Assembly (NCBI GenBank): GCA_948467645.1
Contig: CAOKFD010000003.1
Span: 1 to 64,000 of the forward strand
Length of the DNA stretch: 64,000 nucleotides
From: Fimadaptatus sp948467645
GTDB lineage: Bacteria; Bacillota; Clostridia; Christensenellales; Aristaeellaceae
Direction: 5' to 3'
Part shown: in pieces, positions 41,220 to 48,533 of the stretch
Layout of the letters: each line of letters starts with the position of its first letter
How positions within the stretch are numbered: position 1 is the first letter of the stretch
Translations under genes and position numbers: made by a program
The notes under the pieces: generated by a model
What the model was told of the DNA's origin: nothing
Databases searched by the model: none
Seen by the model: only the letters and a program-made list of their open reading frames with translations

Positions 41220-44051
41220 ATGTTCAAATTCGTATTAAACAAAATGCTCAATAAAAAGTGGATGGTGCTCAGCCTGCTGATAGGCAATATACTGCTGATC
41301 TCCATCGCCTGCGTCAATCCCATGTATACTCAGGCAGTATTGCAGCGAATGCTGACGCGCAATCTGGCCCAGTACATGGAGGAGAACAACCGTTATCCCG
41401 GCACGCTGACAATATCGGCAGTGACCAGCGTGCGCGACGGCAAGGTGCTCAACCAAGCCGACTTCGACGGCGCGCGCGACAATTACCTGCACGCCGCCGA
41501 GTGGTACGACGTGCCCGCGGTAGAGGGCGTGGAACATTATTACGTATCCAACGTAAACGCCAAGTACGACGTGCCGCGCAGTGAAAAGAACAATTCGCTT
41601 TCCATGCAGTTGGGGCGCATGAGCGACATAGCAGCGCACAGCGCGCTGGTGGGCGGGCGCATGTTTTCGGACACGCGCGATTCGGACGGCACAATCGAGG
41701 TTATCGCCAGCCAGAGCGCAATGGCCAAGATTGACTTGCTGCTGGACGAAACGATTACGCTGAAGACGATAACCGACGCAAGCGGCAATCCGGTGCGCCT
41801 TAAAATCGTGGGCGTATTCAAAAACAGCGACGCCAGCGACATATACTGGGTGCGCTCCCCCGGCGCGTACTCGAACGAATTGTTCATGGCGGACGGCATA
41901 TTCGACGAGCTGTTTGCAAACCGCACCGATACGGCGTATCAGATAAACGCGGTGTGGTACAGGATGCTGGACTACGAGCAGATGCGCGGCGACTGTGCGC
42001 AGCAGATGTACGATCTGACAATCAAGTTGAAGGAGCAGTTCGGCGATTCATATTCGTTCCGCTTTACGGCGGCGTTTGAAAACACGCTGGCGAACTACAT
42101 CGTGCGCGCCAATCAGGTCAATACCACGCTTTGGGTATTGCAGGTGCCGATACTGGTGCTACTGTGCGCGTTCATATTCATGGTGTCGCGCCAGATGCTT
42201 CAGCTTGAGCAGGGCGAAATTTCCATACTCAAGAGCCGCGGCGCGGCGCGCAGGCAGATCATCACTGTATATCTGATTCAATCGCTGGGCATATCGCTTA
42301 TCAGCTTTATAATCGCTCTGCCTCTGAGCGCATGGCTGTGTCAGGTATTGGGTTCGGCAAACGCGTTTCTGGAGTTTGTGCGGCGCAAAGCGCTGGTTAT
42401 CGAGTTTTCGCCCGAAGTATTCATATTCGGTGCGGCGGCGGCGGTATTTTCGATATGCGTGATGGTATTCCCGGTAATGCGCTATGCCAACGTATCCATC
42501 GTCGCGCACAAGCAGCGCAAGAACCGCAAGTCGGAAAAGCCCTTCTGGCAGAAAATATATCTTGACTTCGTGCTGCTGGGCGTATCGCTGTACGGGCTGT
42601 ACTCGTTCAACAATCAGAAGGATTTGCTGGCACAGCGCGTGCTGGACGGCGCGTCGCTTGACCCGCTGCTTTTCCTGTGCTCGTCGCTGTTCATAATCGG
42701 CGCGGGATTGGTTGCGCTGCGCATTATTCCCATTATCATATGGCTGATATTCACGGCGTTCAAGCGTCTGTGGAGTCCGGGGCTGTACGCGTCGTTCCTG
42801 CGAGTACTGCGCACGCGTTCCAGTCAGGGCTTTATAATGGTATTCCTGATGCTCACCGTTGCCTTAGGCATATTCAACGCGCAGACCGCGCGCACGGTCA
42901 ACACCAATGCCGAGGAACAGGTCGAATACATGGCTGGCGCAGATCTGGTCATGCAGGAGAAGTGGCAGGACAATTCGCAGTCCATGTCCGACAGCAGCGC
43001 AAGCAGCGACGTAAATTACATCGAGCCGGACTTTGGCAAGTACATGAATATAGACGGCGTGGAGAGCGTGACGCGCGTATATCAGTCCTACGACGGCACG
43101 GCCACCACCGGCGGCAAGACGATCAAGAACGTACATGTAATGGGCATCAACACGAAGGAGTTTGGCGAGACGGCGTGGTTCAAGCCTTCCCTCCTCTCCC
43201 ATCACTGGTACGAGTATCTGAACGCCATGGCACAGAACTCGCGGGCGTTGCTGGTATCCAGTAACTTCCGCGATCTGCATGGACTTAAAATCGGCGACGT
43301 GATTACTTACAAGCCCGCAAGCTCGGGCAGCGAATCGCTGCGCGGCATAATATACGGGTTTGTAGACTACTGGCCCACGCATGCGCCGGTTGTGCAGCAA
43401 AAGGGAAATGACGGGTTGTACAGCGAATCGCCCAACTATCTGGTAGTAGGCAACCTGTCCCAGATACAGGCCAGCTGCGGCGTAAAGCCTTACCAGATAT
43501 GGATGAAGGTAAACGGCTCGACCAGCTTCATGTACGATTACATCGCCGAGCATAATATTGAGATGACCAGCTTTGCCGACACGTCCGAGGCGTTGGTCGA
43601 GAAGAAGAACGACCCGATGTTCCAGGGCACTAACGGCATACTGACTGTGGGCTTCATCGTGGTATTACTTTTGTGCACCACCGGATTTTTGATATACTGG
43701 ATACTGTCGATACAGTCGCGTTCGCTGCAATTCGGCATATTCCGCGCGATGGGCATGTCTCTGCGCGAGATACTGTCGATGCTGATAAACGAGCAGATAT
43801 TCATATCCGGCACGTCGATTGCGACGGGTGCGGCGATCGGCATACTTGCGTCCAAGCTATACATACCGCTGATACAGCTGGCGTATGCCGCGTCGGACAA
43901 CGTATTGCCGCTAAGCATTATTACCGATCAAAGCGACTTTGCCAAGCTGTTCAGCGTAATCGGGATAGTGATGCTGATCTGCATGGTAATACTTGGCGTA
44001 ATCATATCGCGCATAAAGATTGCTCAGGCGCTGAAGCTGGGCGAGGATTGA
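41220..44051 (+). CDS. large FtsX/MacB-type ABC transporter permease
   Basis: 943 residues, about ten transmembrane helices. One N-terminal helix (LSLLIGNILLISIACV) precedes a long extracellular domain (about 60-290). Helices follow at about 300 (ILVLLCAFIFMVS), 350, 400, 445, 480 and 540. A second extracellular domain of about 250 residues comes next, then three C-terminal helices ending with the FtsX block FRAMGMSLREILSMLI. Two extracellular loops and two FtsX cores make it a fused double permease, as in BceB or lipoprotein exporters. The first loop is polar and large enough to bind adaptors or substrate. Between adaptor genes and two ATPases, it is plainly the exporter membrane part. Substrate unknown. 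Confidence 0.93.
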   Translation: MFKFVLNKMLNKKWMVLSLLIGNILLISIACVNPMYTQAVLQRMLTRNLAQYMEENNRYPGTLTISAVTSVRDGKVLNQADFDGARDNYLHAAEWYDVPAVEGVEHYYVSNVNAKYDVPRSEKNNSLSMQLGRMSDIAAHSALVGGRMFSDTRDSDGTIEVIASQSAMAKIDLLLDETITLKTITDASGNPVRLKIVGVFKNSDASDIYWVRSPGAYSNELFMADGIFDELFANRTDTAYQINAVWYRMLDYEQMRGDCAQQMYDLTIKLKEQFGDSYSFRFTAAFENTLANYIVRANQVNTTLWVLQVPILVLLCAFIFMVSRQMLQLEQGEISILKSRGAARRQIITVYLIQSLGISLISFIIALPLSAWLCQVLGSANAFLEFVRRKALVIEFSPEVFIFGAAAAVFSICVMVFPVMRYANVSIVAHKQRKNRKSEKPFWQKIYLDFVLLGVSLYGLYSFNNQKDLLAQRVLDGASLDPLLFLCSSLFIIGAGLVALRIIPIIIWLIFTAFKRLWSPGLYASFLRVLRTRSSQGFIMVFLMLTVALGIFNAQTARTVNTNAEEQVEYMAGADLVMQEKWQDNSQSMSDSSASSDVNYIEPDFGKYMNIDGVESVTRVYQSYDGTATTGGKTIKNVHVMGINTKEFGETAWFKPSLLSHHWYEYLNAMAQNSRALLVSSNFRDLHGLKIGDVITYKPASSGSESLRGIIYGFVDYWPTHAPVVQQKGNDGLYSESPNYLVVGNLSQIQASCGVKPYQIWMKVNGSTSFMYDYIAEHNIEMTSFADTSEALVEKKNDPMFQGTNGILTVGFIVVLLLCTTGFLIYWILSIQSRSLQFGIFRAMGMSLREILSMLINEQIFISGTSIATGAAIGILASKLYIPLIQLAYAASDNVLPLSIITDQSDFAKLFSVIGIVMLICMVILGVIISRIKIAQALKLGED

Positions 44052-44061
44052 GGTGGCTGAA

Positions 44062-44736
44062 ATGGCGGACATGCTTAAGACAGTTGACGTATCGCGCTGC
44101 TTTACCACGGCCGGCAACCAGTTCTGGGCGCTGCGCGACATAAACATTACCGCGCCCGCGGGCAAGCTGACAATACTTAAAGGGCGTTCAGGCTCGGGCA
44201 AGACGACGCTTATGAACATACTGGGGGCGCTGGACAAGCCTACCAATGGGCAGGTATATTTAGGCGGCGAAGACATAGTGAAGCTGGACGAGCGCAGGCG
44301 CGGGCTTATCCGGCGGCGCAGCATCGGGTATGTATTCCAGTCGGTTGCGCTGATACCGATGATGAGTGCATATGAGAATGTCGAGTATGCGCTGCGGCTT
44401 GCTGGGATGCGCAGCGGGCGGCGGGAGCGTGCGAGCGAGTGCCTTAAAATGGTAGGCCTTGGTCAGCGCATGAACCACATGCCCCAGGAGATGTCGGGCG
44501 GCGAGCAGCAGCGCGTTGCGATTGCGCGTGCGATTGCACACAAGCCGAAAGTCATATTTGCGGACGAGCCGACGGCGGAGCTGGACACCAACACGGGCTT
44601 ACAGGTTGTTAAGATATTCAAGGACCTATGTGCGGGCGAAGGGATAACGATAGTAATGACGACGCACGACACGGGGCTGATGGAGATCGGCGACATGGTA
44701 TACGAGCTTCAGGACGGTGAGATAGTTGGAAAATAA
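44062..44736 (+). CDS. ABC exporter ATPase 1 (MacB/LolD type)
   Basis: 224 residues, the usual length for a stand-alone nucleotide-binding subunit. Walker A GRSGSGKTTLMN, Q-loop FQSVALIP, signature MSGGEQQRVAIARAI, Walker B KVIFADEPTAELDTN, switch His in MTTHDTG. The sequence is close to LolD/MacB/BceA ATPases. An ATG at 44062 with GAGGTGG before it is chosen over the in-frame GTG nine bases earlier. Its stop overlaps the next ATPase by 11 bases. Two different ATPases probably pair as a heterodimer on one permease. Confidence 0.93.
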   Translation: MADMLKTVDVSRCFTTAGNQFWALRDINITAPAGKLTILKGRSGSGKTTLMNILGALDKPTNGQVYLGGEDIVKLDERRRGLIRRRSIGYVFQSVALIPMMSAYENVEYALRLAGMRSGRRERASECLKMVGLGQRMNHMPQEMSGGEQQRVAIARAIAHKPKVIFADEPTAELDTNTGLQVVKIFKDLCAGEGITIVMTTHDTGLMEIGDMVYELQDGEIVGK

Positions 44737-45676
44737 TCAAAAGACCGAGCCTATAATCACCTGTGAGAATCTGGTGAAGATATACAAGACCAAGGACATA
44801 GAGGTATTGGCGCTGCAAGGGTTAGAGCTTGAGATTGCGCGCGGCGAGCTGATGGCGATCATTGGCAACAGCGGCAGCGGCAAGAGCACGTTCCTGAACA
44901 TGATAGGCGGATTAGACCGGCCGTCGGCGGGGCGGCTTATTGTGGACGGCAAGGATTTATTCAAGCTAAACGAGCGGGAGTTAGTTGAATACAAGCGATC
45001 GACTGTAGGTTTTGTCTGGCAGAACAATGCGCGCAATCTACTCCCCTGGCTATCGGCGTGGCGCAACGTACAGATGCCGATGTTATTTGTACGCGGCGCG
45101 GCGAAGAAGCAGCGTGCGATTGAACTGCTTGAATTAGTCGGCATGGAGCACAAGCGCAAGAACCGCCTGAACCAGCTATCGGGCGGCGAGCAGCAGCGCA
45201 TAGCGATAGCGATAGCGCTTGCGAACAATCCGAAGATACTGCTTGCGGACGAGCCGACAGGTTCGGTAGACGTAAAGACGTCGAACTATCTCTTAGACGT
45301 ATTCCGCAAGCTAAACACGGAATTAGGCTTAACGATAGTAATAGTAACGCACGACCGGATGCTTGCGCACAAAGTAAACCGTGTAGTCTCAATCCGCGAC
45401 GGCAAGACGTCCTCCGAGCGCATAATGCACTCCTACGCGAAAGAACTAGCGAACGTCCATGGTTTCGACGACCCGGAAGCGGACACGCACGAAGAATTTG
45501 CGGTTCTTGACCGTGCGGGCCGCTTACAAATACCGCGCGAAATGCTGACTCAAATGGGCATAGACGGCAACAAGGTAAAGCTCGAAATGCGCGACGGGCA
45601 GATCGTTATTGAAAAGCCGATTGACCCGGAGAAGGTTACGGTCGAAGATGCGGTTAGCGGGAGCATTGAGGGGTGA
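44726..45676 (+). CDS. ABC exporter ATPase 2 with C-terminal AbrB-like domain
   Basis: 316 residues from a TTG that overlaps ATPase 1; no ATG is near. Residues 1-225 form a normal ABC ATPase: Walker A IGNSGSGKSTFLNMIGG, signature LSGGEQQRIAIAIAL, Walker B ILLADEPTGSVD, switch VTHD. Residues about 255-300 (EFAVLDRAGRLQIPREMLTQ to EMRDGQIVIEKP) match the swapped-hairpin AbrB/SpoVT fold found in transition-state regulators and antitoxins. Possible uses: dimer contact, regulatory DNA or protein contact. Codon choice shifts in the second half toward TTA, CTA, GTA and ATA. A structured repeat element begins 4 bases after the stop. Confidence 0.9.
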   Translation: MENNQKTEPIITCENLVKIYKTKDIEVLALQGLELEIARGELMAIIGNSGSGKSTFLNMIGGLDRPSAGRLIVDGKDLFKLNERELVEYKRSTVGFVWQNNARNLLPWLSAWRNVQMPMLFVRGAAKKQRAIELLELVGMEHKRKNRLNQLSGGEQQRIAIAIALANNPKILLADEPTGSVDVKTSNYLLDVFRKLNTELGLTIVIVTHDRMLAHKVNRVVSIRDGKTSSERIMHSYAKELANVHGFDDPEADTHEEFAVLDRAGRLQIPREMLTQMGIDGNKVKLEMRDGQIVIEKPIDPEKVTVEDAVSGSIEG

Positions 45677-45679
45677 CGA

Positions 45680-46133
45680 TTGGGGGGACGAAGGGGACGT
45701 GTTCCTTCTTTTTAGGAAAAAAGAAGGAACCGAAGAAAAACCGATTTTGTCTTTCTCCCGATTAGGTTACTTTCATTCGATACATTTGGTTCAGGTTTTC
45801 TTTATACGAGAGGCGGCGCGCGATTACCGCTTTACGTTACTTACTTACGCAGAGCCAGCGGCAATTTTGTTTTGTCGCTGGCTTTTGCTTATCACGCGAT
45901 TCGTTATCTTGAGCGTTTTGGGATACCGCGCGCAGGGTTTTCTTGTTTAGACAGGTTTCGCCCGCGGTGTGTTCACCGCCACGCAAGCGGGGCGGCTCAT
46001 TCTTGTTTCGGGGCGCTTCCCGCACTTAACCATATATCGAAGTTAAGTGCGGGAAGATACGTTTCGCCCGCGCGGCAGGTTGTATTCGCAGCGCTTCATT
46101 GTCCGCGCCCACCATAAATTGGAGTGGGCGCGG
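45680..46133 (+). repeat. structured intergenic element, copy 2
   Basis: Second copy of the element at 19737-20165, again right behind the stop codon of a plus-strand operon. Hairpins: a 13-bp stem with AGGA loop at 45703-45732; GCCAGCG/CGCTGGC at 45852-45880; CCGCC/GGCGG near 45976; a perfect 15-bp stem CTTCCCGCACTTAAC at 46016-46056 with an 11-base loop; and CCGCGCCCAC/GTGGGCGCGG at 46103-46133. Shared blocks: CCCGATTAGGTTACTT, TTTTGGGATACCGCG, CTTGTTTAG and TGTATTCGCAGCGCT. No protein gene is seen from 45677 to 46370. The tail 46134-46310 holds only a chance TATAAT near 46191. Confidence 0.65.
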
Positions 46134-46310
46134 GTGTTACTTTGTATTTATCCGGCTTCTGCATTCGCGGCATCCATACTTGGAGAGTTGCTATAATAGA
46201 AGCTTACACGGGCGTTGTTCTACTGCACATGGTTTGGATTACGTACTTCGCATCCAACTGCCAGATTTAGTTACTGTGGGCTTTTACAAAAGCACGCACT
46301 TTTCCACATC

Positions 46311-46339
46311 AAAAGGGAGCAGACACGCCGTCCACTCCC
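46311..46339 (-). terminator. terminator of the SSB-like gene
   Basis: GGGAG/CTCCC with inner GAC/GTC pairing; the minus strand continues TTTTGATG. It lies 31 bases past the stop at 46371. Confidence 0.65.
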
Positions 46340-46370
46340 CTGCCTTATAATATCTGAACTGTTCCTGCTT

Positions 46371-47033
46371 TTACTGCGCCTCATCCAGCACCGTCTGATG
46401 CTCAGTTTCTATTGCGTCCATCGCGGGCACGGTTTCGTCCTCCAGCCAGAACACCGATATTTCATACACCTGTCTTGTCTGGGTCGTGCCGTCGGGCAAT
46501 TGCTTTTCGTACTGTCTGGACTGCAATCTGCCCTTTATATGCAGCTTACAGCCCACCTTTAATTGAGACACATGCCTTGCCGTTCTGCCCCATGTGATCG
46601 AGGGTATATAGTCGCTCTTTCCAAACGATCTATTCACTGCCAGCATCATATCGCATATTTCGCGTCCGAACGGCGTGGTTCTAAATATCGGTTGCTTACA
46701 TATCGTGCCATGAAGCTCCACCTGATTATGGTTTTCGTTCAGCTCGCCCACCGTCAGATGCTGCACGAACACCGTGACTACCAGTCTGCCCACGCCTTCC
46801 ACCATGCGATTATACGTGCGCACCTGGCCGTCTATCGATATGGCCGCGCCCGGGCGCACTTCCTCGTCCAGCAGCCTTTCCGACACGGTCAGCGGCAGAT
46901 AGTCCGGCACGCCCGACAGTCTGTCCACCTTCAGCACGCAGGTATAGAACATCTCGCCCATCACCTGATGGTCTGGCACGGGTGCGTCTTCCAGCACGCC
47001 TGAAAGCACTATGCGATTGTTGTCACGATCCAT
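46371..47033 (-). CDS. single-stranded DNA-binding protein with two OB folds
   Basis: 220 residues. Two OB-fold units: residues about 4-100 (NRIVLSGVLEDAPVPDHQVMGEMFYTCVLKVDRLSG) and about 103-200 (NQVELHGTICKQPIFRTTPFGREICDMMLAVNRSFGKSDYIPSITWG...VGCKLHIKGRLQSRQYE). The second has the canonical SSB strands WGRTARHV and GRLQSRQYE. It lacks the acidic DDDIPF-like tail that recruits repair proteins. It is likely an accessory SSB paralogue for DNA uptake, repair or sporulation. GGAGG precedes the ATG. Found alone, with a MITE-like element 50 bases upstream of it. Confidence 0.85.
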   Translation of the reverse strand: MDRDNNRIVLSGVLEDAPVPDHQVMGEMFYTCVLKVDRLSGVPDYLPLTVSERLLDEEVRPGAAISIDGQVRTYNRMVEGVGRLVVTVFVQHLTVGELNENHNQVELHGTICKQPIFRTTPFGREICDMMLAVNRSFGKSDYIPSITWGRTARHVSQLKVGCKLHIKGRLQSRQYEKQLPDGTTQTRQVYEISVFWLEDETVPAMDAIETEHQTVLDEAQ

Positions 47034-47085
47034 ATTATGTCCTCCTATCGCGGGCCTCGCTTATGTTCCCCGCTTGTTTATTTTA

Positions 47086-47224
47086 GGGCGTGTCTCAAAA
47101 ATGAAAATCCGCAAATTCGAGTGGATTTTTCGTCAGTTCAAGGAATAAATCCGAAAGCTTAGCAGCGCTAAGTCGAACCTTGTGACGCAGAAATGGCGGA
47201 TCAGGGAATTTTTGAGACACACTC
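47086..47224. mobile_element. MITE-like element, copy 1 (139 bp)
   Basis: Inverted ends GGGCGTGTCTCAAAAA and TTTTTGAGACACACTC, each flanked outside by TA (47084-47085, 47225-47226). The interior has a CTTAGC-agc-GCTAAG palindrome and no ORF. It matches the element at 48207-48366. TA at both edges fits IS630/Tc1-type or IS427-type target duplication. Confidence 0.75.
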
Positions 47225-47285
47225 TAGGTCTTCTACCCGGTTGAGTTTTGCCAGCAGCCGACTTTCGTCGGTTCAGTTGTATGTA

Positions 47286-47996
47286 TTAGGCCATCTGCGC
47301 GCCCATTTCGCCGCTTATGCCTATCAGCTCCGATACGGTGCATATCTCCAGCCCGCGCGCCAGCATACCGTCCAGCGCATCCGGGAGCTGCTCCGGCACG
47401 TTTTCGTCGGTCAGGCTCATCAGCACTATGTCGCCCGGGCCTACCGCGTCCAGCGCGGCGCGCATGTCCTGTGCGCTCAGTGCGGATTGCGCGTCCACGC
47501 TCCACAGCACCGCTATCTGGCCGCAGTCGCGCACGCACCCGAGCAGGCTCAGATCCCAGTCGCCGTATGGTGGCCTGAACAGCCGCGTCGGCGCGCCGGT
47601 GAACGCGCTTATCCGTTCGCTCACGCCCTGTATCTCGCTTATCATGCCTGCGCGCTCCATGCCGGCCATTCGGCTGTGCGTCACCGAATGACCGCCCACC
47701 TCGTGTCCCGCGTCGATGATTGCCTGCACCGCATCGGGATTTCCGTCTATCCAGTAGCCGGTCAGAAAGAACGTCGCCCGCAGGCCGCGCGCGGAAAGTA
47801 TGTCCAGCACGTCCCGCGTATAATCCTCGCCCCAGCCGGAATCGAACGTGAGCGCGAGCTTGCCGTCGCTCCGTTTTACCCGGCTGATTGGCGTCCGTGC
47901 ATCCCACTGAGCGGCCAGCGACGTTATTGCCGCGCCGCGCCACAATACTGCGATCACCGCAAGCGCTAATACGGCCGCCGCTATGGCTGTGCGCAC
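47286..47996 (-). CDS. NodB-type polysaccharide deacetylase
   Basis: 236 residues as annotated from GTG. One N-terminal membrane anchor, then the NodB domain: ALTFDSGWGEDYT near residue 49 (catalytic Asp, metal Asp position replaced by Ser), ATFFLTGYWID near 74, AGHEVGGHSVTHSRM near 95 (metal His pair), RLFRPPYGDWDL near 137, and LWSVDAQ near 163. It probably deacetylates cell-wall GlcNAc or MurNAc, as the PdaA/PdaB proteins do. GTG at 47996 is 29 bases from the only Shine-Dalgarno site. An in-frame ACG at 48017, 8 bases from GGAGG, would give the natural N-terminus MKSNIRAVRT. The true start is therefore uncertain. Confidence 0.88.
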   Translation of the reverse strand: MRTAIAAAVLALAVIAVLWRGAAITSLAAQWDARTPISRVKRSDGKLALTFDSGWGEDYTRDVLDILSARGLRATFFLTGYWIDGNPDAVQAIIDAGHEVGGHSVTHSRMAGMERAGMISEIQGVSERISAFTGAPTRLFRPPYGDWDLSLLGCVRDCGQIAVLWSVDAQSALSAQDMRAALDAVGPGDIVLMSLTDENVPEQLPDALDGMLARGLEICTVSELIGISGEMGAQMA

Positions 47997-48152
47997 CGCG
48001 CGGATGTTGCTTTTCGTCGCTGCCGCCTCCTTCCCCGGGATTTTTCGGACATAATATCTTTATGCGGGTTGGCGGGCATATATACCTGTTTATTTTAATT
48101 TTGCGATTTTTTCGTTATTCGATTTGTATGTATTGATTTTGAAAGCAAAGAA

Positions 48153-48195
48153 GCACCCATCGGACGGCGAAATATGTTCGTCTGCCGATGGGTGC
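48153..48195 (-). terminator. hairpin downstream of the ribulokinase gene and MITE copy 2
   Basis: GCACCCATCGG/CCGATGGGTGC with a 21-base loop; the minus strand continues TTCTTTGCTTTC. Likely the original terminator of the kinase gene, now separated from it by the inserted element. Confidence 0.6.
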
Positions 48196-48206
48196 CATGT
48201 GTTTTA

Positions 48207-48366
48207 GAGTGTGTCTCAAAAAGGGAAATCCGCAAGTTCGAGTGGATTTTGCGTCAGTTCAAGGAAGAAACCCGAAGGCTTAGCAGCGCTAAGTCGAGGG
48301 TTGATGACGCAGAAATGGCGCAGCGACGCCCGAAATTGCGGATTAAGGAATTTTTGAGACACACTC
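48207..48366. mobile_element. MITE-like element, copy 2 (160 bp)
   Basis: Perfect 16-bp inverted ends GAGTGTGTCTCAAAAA / TTTTTGAGACACACTC with TA on both outer sides. The interior folds: TGCGTCA/TGACGCA encloses AACCC/GGGTT and CTTAGC/GCTAAG. It carries about 20 extra bases near the right end compared with copy 1. Both copies lie in the same orientation, about 1.0 kb apart, around the deacetylase gene. Between 48367 and 48533 I see only AT-rich sequence with no gene. Confidence 0.78.
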
Positions 48367-48533
48367 TAGTATTCAGTTCAAGCAGAAAGGCGTTGCGTTA
48401 GCTGCTTTCTGCGTAAAAGTCGATTGTTCTTCGTTTCATATCGAAGCGCAAGCATCCAGTTTACCTTAGCCAGTTCGAGATTACACCTGAACTGATTAAG
48501 ATGCATAACGCTAAAGCCTTGTTCAGGCAAAGC

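Noticed and set aside
46170..46200. Promoter near the TATAAT at 46191
   Set aside because: No -35 element at a suitable distance and no plus-strand gene follows it.
47084..48368. Composite transposon carrying the deacetylase gene
   Set aside because: The two elements lack a transposase and are in the same orientation; each has its own TA edges, so two separate insertions explain them better.
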